Shown here piece after piece: positions 1 to 8,881 of a stretch of DNA of 64,000 bases (the first letter of the stretch is position 1; each line of letters opens with the position of its first letter). The position numbers and the translations under genes are program-made. Location: contig JAETSR010000002.1 in NCBI GenBank assembly GCA_021769555.1, forward strand, positions 124,001 through 188,000, given 5' to 3'. The stretch is from Clostridiaceae bacterium. GTDB lineage: Bacteria > Bacillota > Clostridia > Oscillospirales > Acutalibacteraceae. Under the pieces are notes generated by a model that ran no database searches, was not told the origin of the DNA, and saw only the letters and a program-made list of their open reading frames with translations.

Positions 1-26
1 CGCCCCTGAGGTCTTGTGTGCCAACG

Positions 27-1379
27 CTAGTTGGCGAGAGTCCCATGCTCGTCCTTTTGTAGGACGTAGAGCTGTTCTTCCAGTCCAGTCTCTGTGTTGA
101 CATAGCTCAGCACCTCCTCCCCATCCGAGGCGGTACAGTGCAGCTCCCAGCAGAGCATCTCATCAAGCCCCGGCGTAGGCACAACAGCCAGCCGCCCGCT
201 CTCCACCCTGAGGGCCGGGCTCACGGCCTTCTGAGCCTCCTCATAAGATACCTTTGGAGCAGAAACCTTCCTCTCATGATTATTCATCACATACCCTGAG
301 GCGTCGAACTCTATAGTCCCTCCCCTCTCCAGCTCCACGGTGACCTTCACAAGGTCCGGGTAGCAGATGACCGGCTGGCCGTCCTCTGTGCTGAGAGTCC
401 CATGAAAATTGAATCCCGCCATATTGTCGTTCACGAGAAAATAGCTGAGCTCCATGGGCCCATATCCCAGCCCGGCTAGATACTCCCCTGCGGCACGGCG
501 GGCCTGGTCCGTAGTGAGCCTGGCGGCAGAAATGCCGCCGGCTTTTTTATAGTAGACAGGCCGGCCGCCCTGGCGGGTGATATTCACCATGGAGTCCTCA
601 GTGCCGAAGGTGTACACCGGCAGGCCCCCTCCCCCCTCGCCCCTGAAGCTGAGTTCATCCTCTGAGCAGCGGAGAAACTCCGCCGCCCCGCTGAGGGCCT
701 GCTCCTGGGTGACCCCCTCGAGGCCCTTTAACGCAAGGGGCTCCCGGCGGGAGATATGGTCGGAGAAGGGGCCGTCGTACAGCAGGGCGGGGAAGGTCGA
801 GAACTCCTCTGAAACCTCGTCAAAGTCGTCGTCCAGAACAGCCAGGCTGTCTATCTCGTCCAGGTTGTTCAGAAGGTGCACATTCTGGACAATGCTGTCC
901 CCCTCGGCGGTGAGCCGGGCCTGCAGGTCCGTGAGGGCCACGGTGAGCTTGCCGGCATACTCCCCAAGCATTTTGAGATTGTCCAGCTCCGCGCCGGATA
1001 TCTCCTCCCCGGCGAAGGCCTTGCGGGAGAGGGACATGGCATAGTCCCCGGTCTGGGAGAGGAAACGGTTGAAGCGGTCGGTCTTCTCCCCTGAAAAGGG
1101 CAGGGAGGCCATGGCCGACTTAGCGCCCCCGGCCTGGGCCAGGAGCTCAGCCGAGAGCGCGCTTCTGGTGGCTGGGGAGCCGGCGTAGACAGACTTGTGC
1201 AGGGCGGCTTTTATGCCCGACACATAGTCCGTAAGGTCCCCGAGAGAGCGAAGGTATACATACTCGAGCCTGGTCCTGGCGGAATCAAGGCTGAGGCTCG
1301 AGTCCAGCCAGAAGCCCCCAAAAAGCCCCAGCGCCGCTACTGAAAAGGTTATCAGCCGGACTTTCCCCCGAAATTTCAT
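27..1379 (-). CDS. ypeB: Germination protein YpeB
   Basis: This 450-residue protein has the usual length of YpeB, the spore protein that in Bacillus stabilises and partners the cortex-lytic enzyme SleB in the inner membrane/cortex region. The N terminus has one hydrophobic segment (about residues 6-22, signal-anchor) and is followed by the helical YpeB N-domain. The C-terminal half contains PepSY-like repeats. I chose the ATG at 1379 (MKFRGKVRL...) over an upstream ATG because it has an AGGAGGG ribosome site just before it. In Bacillus ypeB follows sleB; here the neighbour upstream is a divergent acyltransferase and no sleB is in view. Spore expression (sigma-G) is expected from the family, but I cannot identify a convincing promoter. 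Recognition is by whole-protein resemblance and is fairly sure. Confidence 0.88.
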   Translation of the reverse strand: MKFRGKVRLITFSVAALGLFGGFWLDSSLSLDSARTRLEYVYLRSLGDLTDYVSGIKAALHKSVYAGSPATRSALSAELLAQAGGAKSAMASLPFSGEKTDRFNRFLSQTGDYAMSLSRKAFAGEEISGAELDNLKMLGEYAGKLTVALTDLQARLTAEGDSIVQNVHLLNNLDEIDSLAVLDDDFDEVSEEFSTFPALLYDGPFSDHISRREPLALKGLEGVTQEQALSGAAEFLRCSEDELSFRGEGGGGLPVYTFGTEDSMVNITRQGGRPVYYKKAGGISAARLTTDQARRAAGEYLAGLGYGPMELSYFLVNDNMAGFNFHGTLSTEDGQPVICYPDLVKVTVELERGGTIEFDASGYVMNNHERKVSAPKVSYEEAQKAVSPALRVESGRLAVVPTPGLDEMLCWELHCTASDGEEVLSYVNTETGLEEQLYVLQKDEHGTLAN

Positions 1380-1490
1380 AGGCGTGCCCTCCTTTTGCTT
1401 TCTGCATTTATTTTCCCTTGAAGGGCCGGGATAATGCGGGAGGGCGGAATTTTTCACCTGGAAAAAATATCTTTATCAGGGCCGTTCCTA

Positions 1491-1519
1491 TGTACATCCA
1501 TTCCGTTTTATGGTATAAT
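1491..1519 (+). promoter_or_regulatory. Sigma-A-like promoter for acyltransferase gene
   Basis: TGTACA (1491-1496) and a perfect TATAAT (1514-1519) are separated by 17 bp, about 30 bp before the start codon at 1550. The -35 box is imperfect. Confidence 0.5.
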
Positions 1520-1549
1520 GGCCGAAATAACTCAAAAGGGCTGATACAT

Positions 1550-2575
1550 ATGAAACGCAACCGGACTATCGACATCCTTCGGCTGGCGGCGGCCTTTGCC
1601 ATTGTATGCCTGCACAATTTCAGCGGCTCGAATGTAATCGGGGCCGAGGAAACCGTGGCGCTCGCCCGGTTCGCGGTGCCGCTCTTTTTCCTGTTCTCCG
1701 GGTATTTCTGGGTGGGCATGGACAAAAGGAGGCGGCTCAGGCAGGCGCTCAGGATATTCACCTGGGCGGTGCTTGCAAATCTCGCTTATCTTGCCATTGA
1801 CCTCTCGAAGCAGCCGAATGAGTTCCTGGTAAAAATGCGCCTGGGGCAGATATTTCCAGAGGGCTCCATTAAAAACCTGCTGCTCTATAACGAGTCGCCT
1901 ATCAGCGCGCACTTGTGGTTTTTGGGGGCGTTTCTATACATACTCATCCTGGACATGGCCCTGGGCCGGTTCTTTGAGAAGCTGCCGCGCCCGGTGAGAT
2001 GGAGCTTTTCCCTGGTGCTGCTTTTTGGCGGGCTCACTATGTATCAGCTGTTCACCAGGAATCCGGAGATAAATTTTCAGCTTTTCCACTACAGAAATTT
2101 CCTGCTGTTCGGCCTGCCCTTCTTTGTGATGGGCAAGCTCATCCGCACGGGCTCATTCCAGAAGCTCAGGATACCTCTGTGCCGCTACCCGTTTGCGCTC
2201 TTTATGGCATATATGCTGACTGTTATGGAGTACCGTTGGCTCGGGGCCTGGGAGCTGTATATTGGCTCCATAGCCACCGTGCTCCTGCTGGCGCACCTGG
2301 CGCTGAACTATCCCCTGGAGGACCCGCCGAAGCCTGTGCGGGCCATAGCCTGGCTGGGGCGGGAGACGGCGTTTACGGTGTATATCATACATGTGTACTT
2401 CCTCGATTTGATTAGGGAGGCATATTGGGCAAACTATCAGTGGCAGTTTGAGTTTGGGATATATCATATGATACCGGCCATAACCTTTGCCATATCCCTG
2501 GCGATTGCCGCGGGGACAGCTTTAGTGAGAATCGGGGTGAAGAAGCTCTTTGAGAAAAAGAAAGAGACTGCTTAA
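1550..2575 (+). CDS. Acyltransferase 3 family membrane protein
   Basis: A 341-residue polytopic membrane protein of the acyltransferase-3 (OafA/WecH-like) family, which transfers acyl groups to cell-surface sugars. The N terminus has the family signature: RTIDILRLAAAFAIVCLHNF, with the conserved R-x-x-D-x-LR and the catalytic His in the first membrane helix. About ten hydrophobic helices follow. The ATG at 1550 is preceded by AAAAGGG and fits the family's start; the frame is open further upstream without support. The 3' end overlaps the next gene by 26 bp, so the two are probably cotranscribed. The acceptor (exopolysaccharide, teichoic acid or other) cannot be told from the sequence. Confidence 0.82.
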   Translation: MKRNRTIDILRLAAAFAIVCLHNFSGSNVIGAEETVALARFAVPLFFLFSGYFWVGMDKRRRLRQALRIFTWAVLANLAYLAIDLSKQPNEFLVKMRLGQIFPEGSIKNLLLYNESPISAHLWFLGAFLYILILDMALGRFFEKLPRPVRWSFSLVLLFGGLTMYQLFTRNPEINFQLFHYRNFLLFGLPFFVMGKLIRTGSFQKLRIPLCRYPFALFMAYMLTVMEYRWLGAWELYIGSIATVLLLAHLALNYPLEDPPKPVRAIAWLGRETAFTVYIIHVYFLDLIREAYWANYQWQFEFGIYHMIPAITFAISLAIAAGTALVRIGVKKLFEKKKETA

Positions 2576-3497
2576 AACAGCGCTGATTATTATTGCTGTA
2601 GTGCTTATACTGCCGCTTGGCATATACGTCAATCATCAGGTACGGTTAAAAATGGAGGCAGGATTACGTGTGCCGCTGGGACGGATGGTTGAGGTTGACG
2701 GACATAATATGAGCGTCTATACCGAGGGGGCAGGCGGTAAGACGCTGGTTTTCATGTCCGGCGGGGGGACCTGCTCCCCCATACTGGACTTTAAGTCCCT
2801 CTATTCCCTTTTAAGCGGCAAATACCGTATCGCGGTGGTGGAGAAATTCGGCTACGGCTTCAGTGATGTTGTCGATAAGGACAGGGACATTGACTCCATA
2901 CTTGAGGACACCAGGGCGGCCCTTGCCGCCGCGGGGATAGACGCCCCCTACGTCCTCTGCCCCCACTCCATGTCAGGGCTCGAGGCCCTGTACTGGGCGC
3001 GGAAATATCCCCATGAGGTGTCTGCAATCATCGGGCTCGACATGGCTGTGCCTGAGTATTATGACAGCATGAACATCAATATGCCCTTAATGCGGGCCGC
3101 AGGCTGGGCGGCCGGTATTGGCGCCACACGCTTTATACCTGGGGTTTCAGAGAGCGACGCTGTAAAGCACGGCACATTGTCGGACGCTGAAAAGGACGTC
3201 TACAGGGCCGTTTTCTACAGCCGGACGGCAACCGTGACAATGTTGAACGAGATGGAGAGCGTAAGGGAAAACGCAAAAAAGGTGGACGGTATGGGGGTCC
3301 CCCAGCTTCCCATGCTGCTGTTCCTCTCAGACGGTTCCGGGGGAACAGGCTTTGACAGGGAAACATGGAGGAAAATCCCAAAAGAATATTTATCACAGGC
3401 CGGCGAAGGGGAGTACATAGAATTGGACTGCCCCCATTATGTGCATGATTATGAGTATAAAGCAATAAGCGAAAGCATTATCGATTTTTTACAGTAG
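2550..3497 (+). CDS. Alpha/beta hydrolase, membrane-anchored
   Basis: This 315-residue protein starts with an Arg/Lys-rich stretch and a hydrophobic helix (residues about 8-24), then an alpha/beta-hydrolase fold. Visible landmarks are the oxyanion-region FMSGGG, the nucleophile elbow PHSMSG (Ser in HSMSG, a variant of GxSxG), and a C-terminal DCPHYVHDY segment that holds the catalytic His. It begins at a TTG codon inside the acyltransferase gene (26 bp overlap), which suggests translational coupling. It ends one base before the convergent sigK gene, with no obvious terminator between them. Substrate unknown; esterase, lipase or haloperoxidase-like activities are all possible. Confidence 0.78.
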   Translation: MRKRKRLLKTALIIIAVVLILPLGIYVNHQVRLKMEAGLRVPLGRMVEVDGHNMSVYTEGAGGKTLVFMSGGGTCSPILDFKSLYSLLSGKYRIAVVEKFGYGFSDVVDKDRDIDSILEDTRAALAAAGIDAPYVLCPHSMSGLEALYWARKYPHEVSAIIGLDMAVPEYYDSMNINMPLMRAAGWAAGIGATRFIPGVSESDAVKHGTLSDAEKDVYRAVFYSRTATVTMLNEMESVRENAKKVDGMGVPQLPMLLFLSDGSGGTGFDRETWRKIPKEYLSQAGEGEYIELDCPHYVHDYEYKAISESIIDFLQ

Positions 3498-3498
3498 C

Positions 3499-4182
3499 CT
3501 ACCCCTCCTCGAAGCGGGCCCGGAGCTTTTCCAGGGCCCGCTTCTCTATCCTAGAGACATATGACCGGGAGATACCCAGCTTCGCGGCCACCTCCCGCTG
3601 GGGCAGGGCCTTGCGCCCGCCCAGCCCGTAGCGCATGACTATCACATTGCGCTCCCTGGGCTCCAGCGCGGGCAGGTAGCCGTAGAGCTGCTCGGACTTC
3701 ATGCGCAGGTCCAGGTCGTCAACCACCGTGTCCTCGGCGGCCATGGTGTCCATAAGGGTAAGGGCGCTGCCGTCCCGGTCGGAGTCGATGGGCTCGTTGA
3801 TGGATACGTCCCGGGCGGTCTTGCGGCCCCAGCGGAAGGACATTAGGATTTCATTCTCAATACACCTAGAAGCATAGCTCGACAGCCTTATCCCCTTATC
3901 CGGGTCAAAGGTGTCCACCGCCTTGATAAGCCCGATGGTCCCAATAGAGATAAGGTCCTCCTGCTCGCTGCCGCCGTAGTACTTTTTGACGATATGGGCC
4001 ACCAGCCGCAGGTTATGCTCGATGAGCCGCTGCCGCGCCCCCTTGTCTCCCTTAGCCATTTCGTCAAGGGCCTTTCGCTCCGCCGCCGCGCTCAGCGCCC
4101 GGGGGAAGCTCCCTGCCCCGGCAACGTGCAACAGCAGGTAGACCGCGTGGGAGAGGATATCTATCAGGTTTGCCAGAAACAT
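3499..4182 (-). CDS. sigK: RNA polymerase sporulation sigma factor SigK
   Basis: A 227-residue sigma-70 family protein. The N terminus is a short hydrophobic pro-like sequence followed by the FPRALS motif, matching pro-sigma-K, whose first ~20 residues are removed by SpoIVFB in Bacillus. Region 2 (AKGDKGARQRLIEHNLRLV, DLISIGTIGLIKAVDTFD) and region 4 (QREVAAKLGISRSYVSRIEKRALEKL) are complete. The ATG at 4182 has GGAGTGA 5 bp upstream, so the extra in-frame residues further upstream are excluded. Sigma-K directs late mother-cell transcription (coat and cortex genes). The gene is not split by a skin-type element. It lies downstream of the arabinan-type operon on the same strand, with a gap of 124 bp. 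Confidence 0.93.
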   Translation of the reverse strand: MFLANLIDILSHAVYLLLHVAGAGSFPRALSAAAERKALDEMAKGDKGARQRLIEHNLRLVAHIVKKYYGGSEQEDLISIGTIGLIKAVDTFDPDKGIRLSSYASRCIENEILMSFRWGRKTARDVSINEPIDSDRDGSALTLMDTMAAEDTVVDDLDLRMKSEQLYGYLPALEPRERNVIVMRYGLGGRKALPQREVAAKLGISRSYVSRIEKRALEKLRARFEEG

Positions 4183-4306
4183 TCGGGTCACTCCTATACA
4201 CTTAGCCTTTGTGGTTATGTGTATGTGGGGGAGCGGGGATAATTGCCTGGACATTTTCAATATAATATATTTTTGGCAGACTATAGGCTGAACTGCCCCG
4301 GCAGCT

Positions 4307-6733
4307 TTATGGCTCCAGCACGACCCGCTCCACCGGTATCTCCCCGCGCACTGTCTTCAGCTGTGCCCGTCCGTCCTTCAGCGTCACCGTGCCATACCCT
4401 GTGGCTGTGCTGAGGAACACGGTATACTCCCCGGCGTTTCGCCCGCTGACATAGAGGGTCCTCTCCACCGCGTCGTAGCGCACGCCGGTGTAGGCCTGCA
4501 GATAGCTGTAGGAGGACAGGGCCCGGGCGTACCAGTGGCCGCACTCGTATTCGTCAAAGGGGTTTCTCCTGGCCCCGTCGTAGCGGGCCCTGCCGGCGGA
4601 TATTATATCTTTCGCCTCCTTTAGGCAGCCGAACATCATAAGATGGGCCGCCGCCTGGTGCTCTATGCCTGTCCACACCTCGTCGCTGTACACAAAGGGC
4701 AGGGACGGCCTGCCGCCCCTGGGCCAGGTGCAGAGCACCAGCCCGCCCTCACTGCCCAGGGCGTAGCCGGGGCGCTGGGGGTTGGCGTGCTCCGTAAGGT
4801 CCCGCTTAAAGTTATGCCTGTACACGGCCAGCAGGTGGCTCTTTACCTTTTCCGGGTCCAGTATGTCCCCGAGCCCGCATACCCTGGCAAGCCACGCCCC
4901 CGTCACCCCGTCGGAGATACACCCGGAGCCGTACTGGTACTTCGGCCCCTCCCGCTCCATCAGCGCCCGGACCGCCTCCGGCTCGCCATCCAGGCCGAAT
5001 GGGGCCCGCAGTGTCTCCCATTCCACCTGCTGTATAAAGTACTCGCCGTTGAACAGCTTCGTCTCCAAATACTCCCGGCCCCGCCGGTACAGCAGCTCAT
5101 ACTCACTCGTATCCTCCCCCAGGGCCCTCCCCATCAGGCTTATCGCCTTCAGGGCCCCCAGGTAGAAGGATGAGCACATTCCGTCCGCGCCCCAGAACTC
5201 AATATCATAGGTATTGTGATGTGGCTCCCTCAGCACGCCCTCCCTGTCCCTGTCCCAGGCGCCTATGCAGTAGTCTATGCTCTTTTTCATCAGGGGCCAG
5301 TACTCCTGTATAAAGCCTATATCCCCGCCTATGCGCCACTCCCGGTACATCTTCATAATGCCTCCCAGCTGCCCGTCCGAGGCGGCGTGGAAGGTGAAGC
5401 CTGAGGGACGGATTGGCAGGGACGCCCGGAACTCCTGGCGCCCCTCACTGTTCTGGTTCTCATGGAACTCAGTCTCCCGGAAGGTGCGCTCAAGCCTTGG
5501 GAACAGGTGGCAGAGGGCCTGGGCGTAGTTCCACACGTGAGTGCAGCTGCCGTGACAGCTGCCTGTATCGTCGCAGCAGCCCTCCCAGGCCCAGAGCCGC
5601 CCGTCGGTCTGCCTCAGTATAGTTGGGGTTTTCAGGATGGACAGATTGCTGGCAAGGGCGTCCATGGCCTCCTCCGGGAGGGTCGAGGCGTACATGGCCT
5701 CAGAAAAGGCCTCCGACTCCTCCCAGAGCCTTCGGAAATTCCCCCTATAGTAGTCCATCACCTCCCCGGCGCAGGAGAATTTCCCGGCGTACCAGGGGCT
5801 GTAGGTCTCCTTTCCCTCCGGCTCGCCTTCTTCCTCATAGCCCAGGCGCAGATTGGTCCTCGGCACATACCAGGCAAAATGCAGGTCTATCTCCCTGCTT
5901 TCCCCGGGGGCAAGGACGAACCGCACCGCAAGGGAGCCTCCGGGGCTCCTGCCGTCCGGGCGGCTGCCCTCCGGGGCCCCGCCCTCCGACAGCTCCTTCC
6001 AGAGCATGGTGAGCGGGTCGAACCAGCCGCTTGGAAACCAGTCCGTGTTCACCAGCGCCCCCTTTTCCTCCACATGTATCAGGCACTGCCCGAAGGCCGC
6101 CGTATCCTCCTTTTCAGCCGGGCAGGCAAGCAGCAGCCCGCCGCCCTCCTGAGTGATTGTCCCCTTCGGCAGGTCCAAAACCGGAGAGGGAAACCACTTG
6201 TCCTCCGGACGCGCCATAAAGTTGGCGGTGTGGAAGGAGTATACCGCCTCCACCGGGCTGTCCCCGGCATTCTCAAAGGCATATCTCAGGGTGGCCGCCG
6301 GCAGGCAGGAGTCGTCCTCACTGCCCGGTATGAAGGGGCTGAACGCCGTCATGGACGCCTTGAGCGGCGAGCCCTCGTCCAGAAACTCCAATTTTGCAAA
6401 GGGGAACTTACCTGTAAAGGTATTGGACCGGAAGCGGGGCAGGCCATAGGTCTTTCCGAACTGATTGTTTGTGCCCAGCCCCGAGAGGGTCCCCCTGCCC
6501 CCGAATATCTTGCGCCCGGGGACAGGGCCCTCAAGCACCCGGGCCCAGCTCCTTTCATCCCGCCGGGCGTATATGGCCGAAAAGCATTCCGGCTCATAGA
6601 ATATGTCCGGCGCGCCGCGCAGGGAGAGGCTCCCTATGGCCCCCGTCCCCTCCACGCAGAACATCCCCGCCCCAATGCCCCCCACAGGGAAGCTTATCTG
6701 CTCAAGATTTCTGCCTCTATAGATTTTACTCAT
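4307..6733 (-). CDS. GH116 family glycoside hydrolase (GBA2-like); candidate exo-beta-D-arabinofuranosidase
   Basis: This 808-residue protein has the two-part layout of family GH116: an N-terminal beta-sandwich (about residues 10-310, with FPVGGIGAGMF) and an (alpha/alpha)6 catalytic domain (about 370-800). Glu503 just before the HNTYD motif (506-510) is the candidate nucleophile, and Asp608 in ISDGVTGAWLARVCGLG the candidate acid/base. There is no signal peptide, so it should act in the cytoplasm on imported oligosaccharides. The ATG at 6733 has GGAGGG 6 bp upstream. It is the last gene of the LacI-controlled operon. GH116 includes beta-glucosidases, beta-xylosidases and glucosylceramidases, and also exo-beta-D-arabinofuranosidases. 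I favour the last because of the GH183 and GH172 genes nearby; specificity is inferred. Confidence 0.85.
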   Translation of the reverse strand: MSKIYRGRNLEQISFPVGGIGAGMFCVEGTGAIGSLSLRGAPDIFYEPECFSAIYARRDERSWARVLEGPVPGRKIFGGRGTLSGLGTNNQFGKTYGLPRFRSNTFTGKFPFAKLEFLDEGSPLKASMTAFSPFIPGSEDDSCLPAATLRYAFENAGDSPVEAVYSFHTANFMARPEDKWFPSPVLDLPKGTITQEGGGLLLACPAEKEDTAAFGQCLIHVEEKGALVNTDWFPSGWFDPLTMLWKELSEGGAPEGSRPDGRSPGGSLAVRFVLAPGESREIDLHFAWYVPRTNLRLGYEEEGEPEGKETYSPWYAGKFSCAGEVMDYYRGNFRRLWEESEAFSEAMYASTLPEEAMDALASNLSILKTPTILRQTDGRLWAWEGCCDDTGSCHGSCTHVWNYAQALCHLFPRLERTFRETEFHENQNSEGRQEFRASLPIRPSGFTFHAASDGQLGGIMKMYREWRIGGDIGFIQEYWPLMKKSIDYCIGAWDRDREGVLREPHHNTYDIEFWGADGMCSSFYLGALKAISLMGRALGEDTSEYELLYRRGREYLETKLFNGEYFIQQVEWETLRAPFGLDGEPEAVRALMEREGPKYQYGSGCISDGVTGAWLARVCGLGDILDPEKVKSHLLAVYRHNFKRDLTEHANPQRPGYALGSEGGLVLCTWPRGGRPSLPFVYSDEVWTGIEHQAAAHLMMFGCLKEAKDIISAGRARYDGARRNPFDEYECGHWYARALSSYSYLQAYTGVRYDAVERTLYVSGRNAGEYTVFLSTATGYGTVTLKDGRAQLKTVRGEIPVERVVLEP

Positions 6734-6811
6734 AATTACCCTCCGTTTTTGCCAAAGGGCGGGCCACGGGCCCTTCAATGAAAGTCCCGCGGCCCCAAGC
6801 GCCATTGGCGG

Positions 6812-8032
6812 TTATTTTTCCAGCTCCATCTCCATCAGGGCCACATTATACACTGGCAGCCAGAGGGACATGAGAAAGCCTATCTTCTTCCCGTCCTCCG
6901 ATACATACCGCGGGTTCATAAACGCTCCGTAAAGTCCGGGGAAATCCTCCTGGGCGGCGATTGTAACCGGCCCCGAGTACGGCCCCCAAATCTCCTTCGC
7001 GCTGCGCATTATTATGTCCTGCCCGGAGATATATGTTACCAGCCACTCCTCAAGATATTCGCTGTACATAAAGGACATCTCCCCCACCGGCTTACGCAGA
7101 AGGTCTATGGCCCGGGCCAGGCCCTCCTCCCCCGGGGTGAATATTGGGGAGCCGTCCTCATTATAGCCCGTCAGGTACTCATAGGCCTCAAAGTCCTCGT
7201 AGCTGCCCGCGGGCACTCTCATCAGCGCGGCGCCGCCGCCCCTGCCGCCGCCTATCCCCGGCACATACACCATATCTTCCTCCTGCACCGGGTACATCTG
7301 GCAGAACCGGCTCTCCCCCGGCCACTGCAGCTCCTTTAGTATCTCCCAGCTCTCCCCGCCGTCCGTGCTCTTGGCCACCCCGCCGTAGTTGCAGTCCCAT
7401 ACGCCGGGCTCTCCCCAGCGGCGCACGGACATGAAGGAGAGGTACAGGGCGCCGTCTATGCACAGGGCCCCGGTGGGTATCTTCGTCACCTCGCTGCCCG
7501 GGGACTTTCTGCCCCTTATAAGCTCCTTGGCCTTCCCTGTGCCGGTTGCTATCATCCGGTCAAAGGTTATGCCGTCGGTATAGTCGCTGTCGGTGGTAAC
7601 GGCGGCCGTGTTGCTCCGCCAGTTGTCCGTCTGGTCCTCGTTTTTGAAGGTGTCCCCGAAGAAGATGAAGGTCTCGTCCCCCCGGTTTACGGACACCCCC
7701 AGGTCCGTGCCCCCCACGCCGTACCGGCTCGAGGTTTGGTTTTCTGAATACTCCCCGGTCACCATGCCTATCATGTGGATGTTCTTGACCACATTCAGGG
7801 CATACCTGTCCTCAGGGTCCCTCAATGGCTTATACGTGAGGTTTTTCTCCATAAGCCCCGCTATCACCGCCTCGCCCTCCTGCCGGGTCTTTTCAGCGGC
7901 GGTCAGGGGCTTCTCTGTGGGCTCAGGCTCCGGCTCTGGGGAGGGAACGCCGCAGCCCCCTGTTACCAGCAGCAGGACTGCCAGCGCCGCCGCAACAGAG
8001 CCTTTGATTTTTCTCTGCAGCGTCCTTTTCAT
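6812..8032 (-). CDS. DUF4185 (GH183-like) lipoprotein; candidate endo-D-arabinanase
   Basis: A 406-residue protein with a lipoprotein signal peptide (lipid-modified Cys27 after LLVTGG) and a Pro/Glu-rich linker. It then has a DUF4185 domain, a five-bladed-propeller fold. Conserved-looking motifs are GGTDLG (107-112) and FFGDTF (125-129), which give two candidate catalytic Asp residues (110, 127), and FMSVRRWG further on. Part of DUF4185 is classified as GH183, endo-acting alpha-D-arabinofuranases that cut mycobacterial arabinan. The location outside the cell fits an endo-acting first step. Its start overlaps the stop of the permease gene upstream (TGATG), so it is translationally coupled to the importer. 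Membership of DUF4185 is likely; the substrate is inferred from the locus. Confidence 0.78.
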   Translation of the reverse strand: MKRTLQRKIKGSVAAALAVLLLVTGGCGVPSPEPEPEPTEKPLTAAEKTRQEGEAVIAGLMEKNLTYKPLRDPEDRYALNVVKNIHMIGMVTGEYSENQTSSRYGVGGTDLGVSVNRGDETFIFFGDTFKNEDQTDNWRSNTAAVTTDSDYTDGITFDRMIATGTGKAKELIRGRKSPGSEVTKIPTGALCIDGALYLSFMSVRRWGEPGVWDCNYGGVAKSTDGGESWEILKELQWPGESRFCQMYPVQEEDMVYVPGIGGGRGGGAALMRVPAGSYEDFEAYEYLTGYNEDGSPIFTPGEEGLARAIDLLRKPVGEMSFMYSEYLEEWLVTYISGQDIIMRSAKEIWGPYSGPVTIAAQEDFPGLYGAFMNPRYVSEDGKKIGFLMSLWLPVYNVALMEMELEK

Positions 8033-8868
8033 CACTTGAGCCCCGAGAGCACAAAGCCCTTTACTATATGCTTCTGGAAGACGGCGAACAGGGCGATGGG
8101 CGGTATCACCGCAAGGCAGGTGGCCGCCATGATTCGTCCGTACTCCGTGCCGTAGTCTGTCTGGAAAGAGCGGATGATTGGCATGACCTGCTGGATGGAC
8201 TTGTCTGTAACGGTTATTGAGGGCCACATGAAGCTGTTCCAGTAGCCGATGAATATGCCCGCCCCCTGGACCACCATGGGCGTGACGGAAAGGGGCAGAA
8301 ACACCGTCCAGAAAATGCGGAACCTTCCGCAGCCGTCTATCCTGGCCGCGTCCTCGAGGCTCGATGGGATATTTAAGAAGAACTGCCTGAAAAAGAAGAT
8401 ATTGTACCCGCCCGCAATTCCCGGCACCAGCAGCACCCATACGGTGTTTATCATGTTGAGGGAGTGCACCACCAGGTAGGATGTAATCAAAATTGTCAGC
8501 CCGGGCACATACATTGTAATAAGGCAGTACACCCAGAGAAGGCGCTTGCCGAAGAAGTCAAGGCGGGCAAAGGCATAGGCCGCCATCATGTTCACAAGCA
8601 GCGAGAATATAACCCCCAGCACCGCAACGATGAAGGTCATGAGCATGGCGTGGAAAAGGGGGTTCTTTGTGCTCACAAGCACGGCCTCGTAATTGGTGCT
8701 TATCCACTGCTTTGGAAGCATTCGCAGGGGTGTCGCCAGCACCTCCTGCTTATTTTTAAAGCTGGCCAAGAACATCCACAGCAGGGGGAACAGGGAGACT
8801 GCCGCCACGGCCAGCGCCACAAGGCAGCCGATACAGTACCGGAGCTTTGCCAAAGGTTTAGTTTTCAA
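8032..8868 (-). CDS. Sugar ABC transporter permease (CUT1, MalG-like)
   Basis: A 278-residue inner-membrane permease with six predicted helices. It carries the EAA loop EDAARIDGCGRFRIFWTVFLP, which contacts the ATPase. The type is MalG/AraQ, the second permease of carbohydrate uptake (CUT1) importers. It is 13 bp downstream of the other permease gene and overlaps the start of the DUF4185 lipoprotein gene by one base. No ATPase gene is in this operon, so it probably uses a shared MsmX/UgpC-type ATPase coded elsewhere, as is common in Firmicutes. The cargo is inferred to be pentofuranose oligosaccharides. Confidence 0.92.
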   Translation of the reverse strand: MKTKPLAKLRYCIGCLVALAVAAVSLFPLLWMFLASFKNKQEVLATPLRMLPKQWISTNYEAVLVSTKNPLFHAMLMTFIVAVLGVIFSLLVNMMAAYAFARLDFFGKRLLWVYCLITMYVPGLTILITSYLVVHSLNMINTVWVLLVPGIAGGYNIFFFRQFFLNIPSSLEDAARIDGCGRFRIFWTVFLPLSVTPMVVQGAGIFIGYWNSFMWPSITVTDKSIQQVMPIIRSFQTDYGTEYGRIMAATCLAVIPPIALFAVFQKHIVKGFVLSGLK

Positions 8869-8881
8869 CTGTTCTCCCTCC

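Noticed and set aside
4183-4306. CATACACA upstream of sigK as a sigma-E type -10 box
   Set aside because: No acceptable -35 box lies at the correct distance, so a sporulation promoter cannot be claimed.
5462-6781. Long plus-strand open frame opposite the GH116 gene
   Set aside because: Low-complexity Arg/Gly/Pro-rich translation without ribosome site; it is a by-product of GC-rich codons on the other strand. The same holds for open frames at 11859-13574 and 34358-35656.
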